This document shows positions 46,998 to 56,551 of a stretch of 64,000 nt of DNA, in pieces. Origin of the DNA: Dactylonectria macrodidyma (taxonomy: Eukaryota; Ascomycota; Sordariomycetes; Hypocreales; Nectriaceae); assembly GCA_020744425.1 (NCBI GenBank), contig JAGMUV010000005.1:1674001-1738000 (forward strand), read 5' to 3'. Within the stretch, counting starts at the first letter, position 1, and the number at the start of each line of letters is the position of its first letter. The notes beneath the pieces are model-generated. The model saw only the letters and a list, made by a program, of their open reading frames with translations, ran no database searches and had not been told where the DNA came from. Both the position numbers and the translations under genes were made by a program.

Positions 46998-48803
46998 ATG
47001 TCGTCATCGTCGCCGCGACGCCGTCAACCCCGCGTAGAGGACTCGTGGCGCATGGTTGAAGGCGAGAACGACTCCTTCGACACCAACATCCTGCCGTCCC
47101 TCGGCGACTCTCCGCTCGCGCCGCCCTCCTCCTCGACCGGTCTGCCGACTCAGCCCTTCTCGCAGGACGGCCTGAGCTTCGAATCCCAGGACAGTATCCG
47201 GGACTTTGCAGCCCATCCCGACGACGAGCAGGTCATTCTGCGCGAGCCCTTCCGGCCTAGCCTCTCCGGCATCGACGTCAGCGCGAGCGCCAACAGCGCA
47301 TTCCGCACGCCCGACCCGGAGTTTCGCATGCCTCGCGTTGATATCGCTAGCGACGGGACCGGCAGCGAGAGGACGATACGGGGACTGGGAATCGGATTTG
47401 GTGGCGGAGGTGAAGGCGGCGCCATGAGGCGACGGGGCAACGTTGCACTCGGCAGTCCACCGAAACAGAGGAGTGGCCGGCGGCGATATGACCGCGACAA
47501 CGACGATCATAGCCATGCGTCTCGCCAAGAGCAGACTAGATATCGGGGCCAACTTGCCGAGTCTTTCCCTGCTTTCCTCTACAGCAGTCTCTTATGGGTT
47601 CTCGGTGTCATCGGTCTTGCTTTTCGCTATGCCCAGAGGCCCCTCGCCATCCTCCTCGCCATCTATCTCTCCTTTGGCGGCATCATCATCGCCCAGAACA
47701 TGGCTACTCGATCCATATCTGCCTCTCTTTCGCCGCTCTGCCGCCTCCCCGGCGCTTCTTTCTTGAATATCCCCTTTTGCCCGTCTAGGGACACCATCAT
47801 CACCGATCCTAGCGGTCAACCTCCGGCACCAGTTGAGTTCGACGACCTCATGACTGTGCAGGCGCAGTTCGAGCAGGTCTTGGAGAAGAGCGCAGACGGC
47901 GTCTCGTTGCCCTTCGAGATGAAGCGCTCCGAGACGGCCATCCGCGACCTGCGGAGTTTGGTCCGCCACAGCGATCTGCAGGCCCGCGACGAGCTCCTCC
48001 TCGAGTTCGACGGTTATGTTGACACGGCTCGGAGCACCGCCTCAGACTTGCAGAAGTTCAACACCCATGTAGGCTCTGCAGTCGATGCAGTCATCAGCAT
48101 CAACCGCTGGACATCCCGATATATCGACACCTTGGCCCCTGAGTCTCCCGATAATCTCAGCCCACCCTCCACCGCCCTCGTCGGCTGGACCTCATGGCTC
48201 TTTCACCCCTTCCAGCCCACTGCCGACCACATGTTCAACGAGCGTGTCCTGCTCGACAAGTACATTGAGCACACGGCTCTCGTCTCCGAGCGCATTGCCG
48301 CCCTCATCCTCGAGGCGCAGGCCATCCTCCGCCTTCTCACAAAGGCCGAAGACCACCTCGCCCTCATCTACGACATCACGTCTCGCTCGTCGGCTGACAC
48401 CGCTCAGCGCCGCGAATCTGTCCTCTGGACGCTCTGGACCCTCGTCGGTGCAAACACGGCCCGTCTCAACAGCCTCGCCCAGCAGCTCGCCCTCCTCCGC
48501 CAGGTTGATGTCCAACGCTCCTCGGCCGTCGCCCAGGTCAGCGCCCTCATACTCGAGCTCGAAGCTATCCAGGCTGGACTTGGAGACCTGCGAGACCGCG
48601 TCGCCCAGCCCGCTCTGCTGCAAGACACCACCGGCCCTGCTATCCCCCTGACCGTCCACATCGAGACCATCGACCGCGGTGTCGAGCGCCTCGAAGACGC
48701 CCGCCGCCGTATCCGTGCCGCCGAGAACGACCGCGTTCGTGAGGCCCTGGCTAGCGGCGGACTCCGCGACGGTGAGCGGATGATTGATGCGAAGCGGAAC
48801 TGA
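46998..48803 (+). CDS. Conserved-looking two-TM protein of unknown function
   Basis: A single exon encodes 601 aa. The open frame extends upstream only to a GTG, so the first ATG (MSSSSPRRRQPRVED) is the start. I do not recognise the family. Residues 1-185 are polar and disordered, with a Gly/Arg-rich stretch (GLGIGFGGGGEGG, then SGRRRYDRD). Two close membrane segments follow, about 188-206 (FPAFLYSSLLWVLGVIGLAF) and 214-232 (ILLAIYLSFGGIIIAQ). The remaining 370 residues are almost all helical, with heptad-like Leu/Ala/Glu/Arg spacing, especially near the end (VERLEDARRRIRAAENDRVREAL). Both tails would lie on the same side of the membrane if the two segments form a hairpin. The layout resembles organelle-membrane tethers or shaping proteins, but that is only inference. 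Confidence 0.82.
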   Translation: MSSSSPRRRQPRVEDSWRMVEGENDSFDTNILPSLGDSPLAPPSSSTGLPTQPFSQDGLSFESQDSIRDFAAHPDDEQVILREPFRPSLSGIDVSASANSAFRTPDPEFRMPRVDIASDGTGSERTIRGLGIGFGGGGEGGAMRRRGNVALGSPPKQRSGRRRYDRDNDDHSHASRQEQTRYRGQLAESFPAFLYSSLLWVLGVIGLAFRYAQRPLAILLAIYLSFGGIIIAQNMATRSISASLSPLCRLPGASFLNIPFCPSRDTIITDPSGQPPAPVEFDDLMTVQAQFEQVLEKSADGVSLPFEMKRSETAIRDLRSLVRHSDLQARDELLLEFDGYVDTARSTASDLQKFNTHVGSAVDAVISINRWTSRYIDTLAPESPDNLSPPSTALVGWTSWLFHPFQPTADHMFNERVLLDKYIEHTALVSERIAALILEAQAILRLLTKAEDHLALIYDITSRSSADTAQRRESVLWTLWTLVGANTARLNSLAQQLALLRQVDVQRSSAVAQVSALILELEAIQAGLGDLRDRVAQPALLQDTTGPAIPLTVHIETIDRGVERLEDARRRIRAAENDRVREALASGGLRDGERMIDAKRN

Positions 48804-49695
48804 CACGGGCGCTGTGTCTTGAGAGAGAGACGAGTCTGTTTTTATTTACAATGCTAGGATGAACGCAAACTATGATGAGTTAAAATACAGGGGGCGTATA
48901 TAATTTAATTGGCGTATCGGCGTGTGCTGGGAGTTACGATACCGAAGACTGGTCGCTGGATGTAAAGGGAAACAACTCGATTTCTTATTATTCTATTCAA
49001 CCATGGGGAACACGAGATATGAGACAAACGCGAAGCTGATGGGATAGTGTAAACATTATGCAGATACAAAATCCACTATAATTACATTTAACATCGAGTC
49101 TTTAGTTTGCTTAACCTCATGCGAGGTATTGGATCCAGGAGATCATTTCACGTATGGCCGACCGTGGTGTATGTTCATTCAGTTTGCTTGCGCGGGTTGA
49201 GTAGCCTCAGCGAAATTCAAACAGAGCAGCCTGCTCGGCCACTCAAAGCCCTAATCATGATGTACACGCAACCCTTGAGCCGTTGCTAGCACGGCAGGTC
49301 GACATATGCGTAAATAGGTAGCTTATCTAGCTCATAAACTGAGACATTTCATAACCCATGTCCATATGGGTGAATCCCTCCTCCATCTAACTATATGATA
49401 AATGGGATATCCATCAAGTTCTCAGCTATAACTTGGTTAAATAACCAATAAACCCCTTGTATGGCCCCTCATGTCGAGCATGAAGAGACTTGAACCAACC
49501 TGACGCCAAAATCGAATATCTTTAAGCCCGGACCCCTTCTTTCCCCGTAACTGTAGTCGTGGAAGGCTGCCCTTGCCAAACTCCTTGATTCAAAAAGTCG
49601 TGCCCACGTAACCAGAACGCCGTTGCCATGCTGTCGCCAAAACTGATACAATGATACAATGTCATCTAATGCCCAGAAACCAAACCCAGCCGTTT
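48804..49695. other. Convergent intergenic region
   Basis: About 890 bp, AT-richer than the genes around it, between facing stop codons. A minus-strand stretch near 49480 resembles a tRNA B box but has no partner A box or acceptor stem. No gene is called. Confidence 0.55.
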
Positions 49696-52038
49696 TTAGA
49701 AGTACCCCGGGAACACCTTTGATAATCCGCGCCGCCCTGTTTGAAGTATTAGAGATGGATCCAAAATGAATATTTTCGACGTTGGAGGATACTCACATAT
49801 TGCCCGTTGCTGATCCGGATCGTCGAACGGGGCGTTTTTCGCGGCAATCTCTCGCATGCGTTCTCGGGCGAACGACGAAGGACTCTTTCTTCCCACTGCC
49901 GTGGTCGTTCTTAACTCAGACTCCTCTGGCTGAGTCGGGAGTAAATTCAGCGTTCGGGGCCTCGTTTGCCGTGGTTTTGACTTTCTGACCGGGGCAGGTG
50001 TTGTGGTTACCGGGGCGGGTACAGTCGTGATCGTGGCTGGGGCTTCGGAAATCGTGTCCGAGGCGGGAGAGGGAACGGGAGAGGGAACTGGAGCGGGAAC
50101 TGAAGCGGGAACTGGAGCGGAGGTCATGTCTGAGGTAGTGGCTTGGTTCTCATTAACATTGACTCTTGGCGTTGATTCTCTGGCTGGCTCTTCTTTGGGT
50201 TTCAGGATATGTAACGCGACTAGATGTGGCATGGTGATAGGCGGGGAGGAGGAAGAGATGCCGAACAATTTCTTGCTCCATCCCTTGAACTTGCTATCGT
50301 GGGACTGATCGGACAAGTCATCAAAGTCGACCCTTTCTCGTAGTCGCCGGAGCGCGCGTTCCCGGCGAACCATTCCATTGGTAATCTGAGGGCTGTATCC
50401 TCGAGGTAGCATGCTGTGTTTGCACATAGGGCAGAGAGAGCTGTTTTGGGAGAGGAACTCGTCGATGCATTCGGGGTGAAAGATATGGCCGCAAGGGAGC
50501 TCTCGGATAATTGTGAGTCGGTGATCATACTTGACGAGGCAAATATGGCAGCTGGGCTGAAAGTTGGTAGCAGTAGAGTCGCCCGAGCGCCCAACGACAC
50601 CTCTTTTGCTACGGACACTGGCTGTGGATCTTATGCTGCGTTGGTCTTGCCGGCGTCCGCTTCGTGAAGCTCGGGTGGAGAGAGGAGTTGGAGGAGGGCC
50701 CATTGTTTCTGGGTCAGCATTGTATGTGAAGAGTGGGAAGGTTCTGATGTGGGCTGGAGGGACCGTTAGGCGTTTGATTCCCATGGCTTCTAGATCAACC
50801 TCGCCGGACTCTACCCGGCGCTTTAGGGATTGTCGACGTCGTCGTTGAACCAGGTGCATCGTTAACGAGACGCCGAAAATGATGAAGAGGAGAGCACCAA
50901 TAACAATGAGAAAGAAGGCCCAGAGAGGGGGAATGCTAGAATCATTCTCGAGCGTGAGTTCCGTCCACACGCGAACATAGTCCTTGGGATTGGGCCCGTA
51001 GAGATCGTTGATTTCGTCGCCGTGGGGGATGTCGTCGATGAGACCGGAATAGAGACTCAGCTGTTCCATCATTGTCTGACCTTCCCTGCCCGAGATGGCG
51101 AAGATGGGGAATTTGTTCTTCTTGACCCATGCTCCACCATCTTCCAGGTTCCAGACGGGTGAGTCGGCATCTTGAGGCTTGTTGGAGGAATTGTTAGGCT
51201 TGTAGAAGACGAATGCGCGAAGAGGGTCGGAACGCGCGGAGGCGAGGTAGGCGAGGGTGCAGTCTATGCTGAACCAAGGTGCGAGGGCGACGAGGTTGTA
51301 GTTGGTCGGGGGGAGGTTGTCTCGACGAGTGACATTTCGGGGGATGAAGTCGTACTGAGCCTCATCGCATGCGGCGTCACCGTCAAGGTCCGGGACGTAG
51401 AGCAGGCCTTGAATGACACCATCGAGTGTGTCGGCATTGGTGGTGGTTAGGGTTGTAATGTTGGAGGTGATGCGCTCCTCGTAGGCTAGCTGGCTCTGTT
51501 GGCGAGAATGCGTCAGTTAGGGACGGATATGCTTGAGAGGGTTGAGAAGGCGGAAGCTAGAGGGTAGCGACGTACCGATAATGCCGTGAGGTTGCGAATG
51601 ATTGTCGACGGGACTGTACTTTGGCCGCTCCATACTGGATTGCTGAAGAGGAGGCTGGCAGAAGATTAGTGGTTTGTGGAGACGAAGATTGCTGTGCTGG
51701 GCAGAGCATGGCGGGGCGCAGCCAGGAAGCAGCAGGGTGGAAGTAAGAGGATGACGGTGGCGGGGAATAGTACGACGGTTTCGGAGGTTGGCGATGCAGT
51801 CGACGACAACGAGGTCGGAAGAAGCAACAGGAACTACTTACACGACATTTCGAATCTCGGTGAGCGCTGGGAAAATGTCAGTGACGGCATGCCAAGACCG
51901 GGGCAGGATGGGATGCTTCTTGGCCTCGCCCGCAGGAGCCGGGCGGACGAGGAGCACGGCGACGGCAGCGGCAACGGGGAGAGAGCGGTATTCGGGGCCA
52001 GAGCGGGAAGTAACCTGGAAGCGACAAGACTTACACAT
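49696..52038 (-). CDS. PA-domain / transmembrane / RING-H2 protein, putative E3 ubiquitin ligase
   Basis: Four minus-strand exons: 52038-51842, 51654-51576, 51495-49797 and 49736-49696. Introns are 187, 80 and 60 bp. The model gives 671 aa and all phases agree. Residues about 70-240 resemble a lumenal PA-type domain (VVLLFSNPVWSG, LVALAPWFSIDCTLAYLA, FPIFAISGREGQ, with Asn-X-Ser/Thr sites). A single membrane segment follows at about 275-300. A RING-H2 of the C3H2C3 kind lies at about 404-452 (CHICLVKYDH, CGHIFHPECI, CPMC). This is the PA-TM-RING layout of endomembrane E3 ligases. The C-terminal part holds a Pro/Val/Ala repeat (PVPASVPAPVPSPVP). The last 60-bp intron is a multiple of three, so failure to splice would still read through to the same stop. 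The N-terminus is uncertain: the ATG at 52038 gives only a weak signal sequence, and another upstream exon is possible. Confidence 0.8.
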
Positions 52039-55000
52039 TCTTCTAAAACATTCTCAATCATGGGCCGGTAGGCATGATACAGCGTGCACCACCGTGCGAG
52101 GTTGAAGCGTCGGCCAGGGTGACGATGAAAGGGCGATGAATTGCGACCAGGTGAGAGCGGACGAGGTGAGGATGCGAGGATGGAAAGCGCAGGCGACTGT
52201 TGGGCTTGCCGTCAGGAAACAGCGAGGAGGGAAGCGAGAGTGAGATGGCCCGGGCGCTGGAGAAAAGAGTGGAGAATGGAGAGCGGCAAGGAAGAGCGTG
52301 AAGGGTGGAGAATGGGAATGGAAATGGATATGGAAATGTGAATGGAGAAGAGGGAGAAGCGACTCGAGCCATCCGAAGTAAACCAAGAGGAAACAAGCAA
52401 GCAATCAAGCAAGCAGGAGGGGGAAGGAAACGCTGGTGCAGAGACGGGAAGACGGAAGGAAGGAGGCGTGCAGTGTGGCGCGTAGGTGTGCGATAGCGTG
52501 AGGGTAGTGTGGGAAGAGGAGTGGAAGGGGGGGGTGGGCAATTACTTGTGAGCCAGCCTGCAGCGAAGGACACACCACCATGTTGGCAAAGCACAGTCGG
52601 GTAGGTGTTATTTAGGCATGTACTGGCATCCGTTGCAAGGCGGGCAGGGATGACGTGGGCGTGAGTGCCAGCCTCTTGTACACAGGGAACAGGGCGAACC
52701 CTGTGGAAAGTCTGGAGTCGAAACGAATAGTTGATGGATAGCGGAGAGAACTCGAGGGAAGCCGGGCGAGGAGCACAATTAAAACGGCTGAAACGGAGTC
52801 AGGGACGAACCTCAAATGCTGGCGACTTGAATGCCAAGGTGGGCAGAGAGCTCCTCGACAGTGGCTCGGGGAAAAATGCACACGAAATCGGGATCTGTAG
52901 ATTCGGGTTTAATAATGTCTCAATCGATTCTCACCATCGGACATTTTGTAATTAAGCTCGACAATTGGGGAATTTTGACCGACGGTTGTGTCGTAAAGCT
53001 TGGTATTGCCGGAAGTCGCACGCATTGGGCGAATCGTCAAACCGTCAAATCGCGTCTTGGCTATCAGAGTCTCACTTTACTCTCTGCCATGTTGCTGATG
53101 ATATGAGCCAACGCCAATACTGAGACCTGGCTGAGTGCGCCATCTGAGAGTGGTTTTGCTTTTGACGTCAGGGGGTTCAACTGGAAGTGTGGTCAACTGT
53201 CTTGCACTCTCAACCAACAAGAATCTTTCGATGACAGGCTGGGCAGAGGGAATAACGGGCTTGCAAGGTATGTAGCAAGGGTGTAGAAGGCCGAAAGCTA
53301 CATTGGCAAGCCGCATTTGCAAATAGACCACCATTTGATCTTGGTAGCGAGGTACCTAGCCTCAATGTGAATCGTTTCCAACATGTCTCCTGATTGATCA
53401 GATCCCGATTCATTTTCCTCATTCAAATCCCTTTTCACATGTTGAACCCTGTCTCTGAGCAATTCGGGACAGATGTGACGCCTGTCCATGGTTGAACAGT
53501 GCCCCCCCGGCCAGGAATATTCAGGTAGGGGCTGCTTATGCCTCCCTTCCCTGCCTTATCACTCCCTGTACGATTGGCATTGGTTCACAGCCATCCAAGG
53601 CATGTGTAGCGCATTCCATCAAGCCCCGTGATTAACTCGATTGAACCCACGATGCTTCATGAACTCATCTTCCCACAAGTTTGGGGCCAGGAAAGGCTCG
53701 TTTGTTTGTTTGTGTGTCACGCTCTGTCCCACGTCAACCTTTTTTTGCAGCCCGGCCTGGCGACATGGATCTATCGGATGTGATTTTCGATGTCAGGGGT
53801 TCCAACTCTGGATCCACTGGGCCCCTATCATTTATCAGTTAATTATGTACGTGCTCGCTCGCTCGTCACCGCCATGATTCAGGCTCGAAGATCTCGCCGG
53901 AAACTCATTGCTCTCCGAGGGAAGATGTCTGTGTGTACGCAGTACAAGCATGGCAAGTATGCTGAAGAGTCGCGACCGAAGACCGTCATGTTCCCTTCCT
54001 TCCGGAAGGGTGCTCCCACCTCGTATATGGGCTGCTGCTATACACCCCCATTGAGCAGCCTCGTGGCTAAGCCCACTTGCTCATGAAGGGGATGTGAGGA
54101 GAGGCGGTCGAAGAAAGCGAATGGAACCGGAGGCCAGTCGAATCGGATCTGCACTTCCGCCAAGCTTCTGCGCCCAAAAGCTTGTCTGCCGCGACCTTCC
54201 CAGCTCTCTCCGGGTGCCACAGACCACGGAATGGCTAAAATCTATCCACCATCCAGAACGGCGAGCCGGCGCACACACCCACACACACACCATCCTTGAC
54301 CCCGGCTGCCCCGAGCCAACATCATTTTTAGAAGGAGCTTTGATCTTCGACAAAGACGAGTGAGATGGTGATCGGTGCGTACTTCGTATGATTGTTGACG
54401 CTTTTGGAACAAGAATGTCCAAAGAGATCACTCCTGACGCCATGATGCGCACAAACCATCCATGTGATGGCTGATCCATCCTTGAGAAGTTGATATTCTT
54501 TGTTGAGCCCGCGACGAAAAGGTCTTTCTTTATTTGGGGGACCGTATTCGAGTGCGACGGACACAGCGCGGTGCTCGTCTTGGATCCGCGGAACCAGGGC
54601 CGTCAATTCAAATACGACGGCAAGCAGTGTGTAGCGAGTGGGGCGCGGTACCGTGGTGGTAGACCCTGGCGAAACACAAGGCGCTGCCCGTCGCCCTTAT
54701 TGCCGCCTTTACGTGGTTTAGTTGGGTTCATCAACCACATGGTGCTGAAGCGGGACGAGGCCCCGCAGTGCCTTAGTCGCCAGTTGCTCGATTCAACAGC
54801 CAAACGATCCGCCTAAGCCGTGTCGTCCTCTGCAGACGCACAGGCGATTGATGAGCCCAAAGCTGCGGCAGGCCGGCTACTCGGCATCATGAGGCGCTGA
54901 TCCCAAACTAAATGCCCGACTCGAGAGCATGGCAAGACAACTGAAAGGACGTGAATGTGCCACAACGGAGCCTGGCTGGGTGTTAGTTATCGACCTTCGA

Positions 55001-56551
55001 AGACAAGGTCGACTCCCTGGTGCTTTTGCCCTTTCCCTTTTCTGTTCGTGTCTGGGCTGGGTAGGGGTGGGTGGCCCCCTGTTCCTTCTGGCCCTGGAGG
55101 GCGACGGATGCACAGAGCAGAACTGCGATACAACAGGCCAGCCTTGGGCGCGGGAAGCTCGGAGGCTCGGAGAGGCATGTCTCTTGGGGTCTTAGGTGGC
55201 TGGCAAGGCTGGTTTCCCTTGTCTTGCCGATCTCCACCACTGGAGCTGTCAGCTCCGCTCACGGGATCAGAAAGTGGACGGGACTGGACGACTGCGCGAC
55301 TGGGCGAAGCAGACAGTTTTTACTTCCCCTCACACAGCCTCAGGAGGCCTCGACACAGTGCTAGAGTGCCTTTCGCAAAAGGGCCCTGCTTGGTGCGACG
55401 CCACTTGACGTAAAACATGGCCACGCGGGCGAGCGTAGCATGAGTGGACTGCTAGTCTCTGGCGGAATTATGTGTTCCTGAGGCAGCTAACTGCCGCCAC
55501 ATTCCCTCATTCTGACAGTGGTTGTCACACGCCCCCGCCCGTATCAGCACAATGATAGACGCAGAAGACTGACTCTTTGTAGAGCAGACGGTCTGTGCTC
55601 GTCTCGAATCAAACTCCTTGTTCTCTGAGCTTGCCCTTTCTGAAGTTCTAAGTCTAGTCGAAGCATCTGTTAGCTCTGAAAGGGCCGAATGACGATGTTG
55701 CGCTGCTCGCGCGTGAGAGGGCTCTACCCCCTAGCTCGAAAACAGGCCTTCGAAGCAGGACATCACGGTATCGAACGAAACGAGACGAATGTAATCGTAT
55801 CGAAAAGAAGGGTTCAGGTCGTGACGCATAACCTCGGGTAGCAGATCGTCATTGTTTGTGTCAGACCACAGTTGATCGTCATGCTGTTATCAGTCTTCCG
55901 CCTATCAGAACTCACATGCGAAACCCCCGACTCAGGTATGTACAGCACAGAACTGTACGTGCTGTAGGCGTGTGCAAAGGGACATGCAGCCCCTGTGCAC
56001 AAATTGGAAAACAAGATTTGCTAGACTAGGCCCCAAGACGTGAATTCCATGGAATTTCAACTGGTCGACGAGAGGTGAGAATGTGTCCGTCCTATCTCTC
56101 ACGGCTTCAAAAGTATCCGGACCTTGACTATGCAGAGTGCCATATAGTCTATAAGTCTATTATGACCTTACAAGCGAGGACCTGCGATTTTTGAATTTTT
56201 TTTTGGAACGAGAAGAGGCATGCAGTAGGATACTAGCCTCGAACAAGTTCACGATGGATCATGATGTAACGTGGCCTCGGGAGCAAATTGAAACGGACCT
56301 GGCAACCTTTGGCATCCCATCACAAATAAACCCGGTTTACTATAGGCATTGTGTTGTTGAAGAAATGTCATAGTAGAGCATTAGGACTTGGCACCCATAC
56401 ATTCATTCATCTGGCAATAGCGAGCCCCATCGATTATTTTCATAGTCTCAAGAGTAGGCAATCTATTCCGAAATCACGAGCTCAACCACCAACTGTAACA
56501 TCATTTCTTGCTGCTCCCAGACCCCACGCAACAAGGCCATACATCAATTGT
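52039..56551. other. Gene-free region between the RING-H2 gene and het-c
   Basis: From about 52180 to 52540 the plus strand is purine-rich, i.e. a pyrimidine-rich leader for the minus-strand RING gene. From 52620 to 56551 no exon, RNA gene or transposon relic is recognised. Open frames near 54081-54479 and 54490-54816 lack domain content. A CA-rich run lies at about 54271-54291 and a TACTTCGTA motif at 54380. The last part must hold the 3' end of het-c. Confidence 0.5.

Noticed and set aside
49470..49500. tRNA B-box-like sequence on the minus strand (GGTTCAAGTCT)
   Set aside because: No A box at the right distance and no pairing acceptor stem. A similar B-box-like site near 14290 on the minus strand fails for the same reason.
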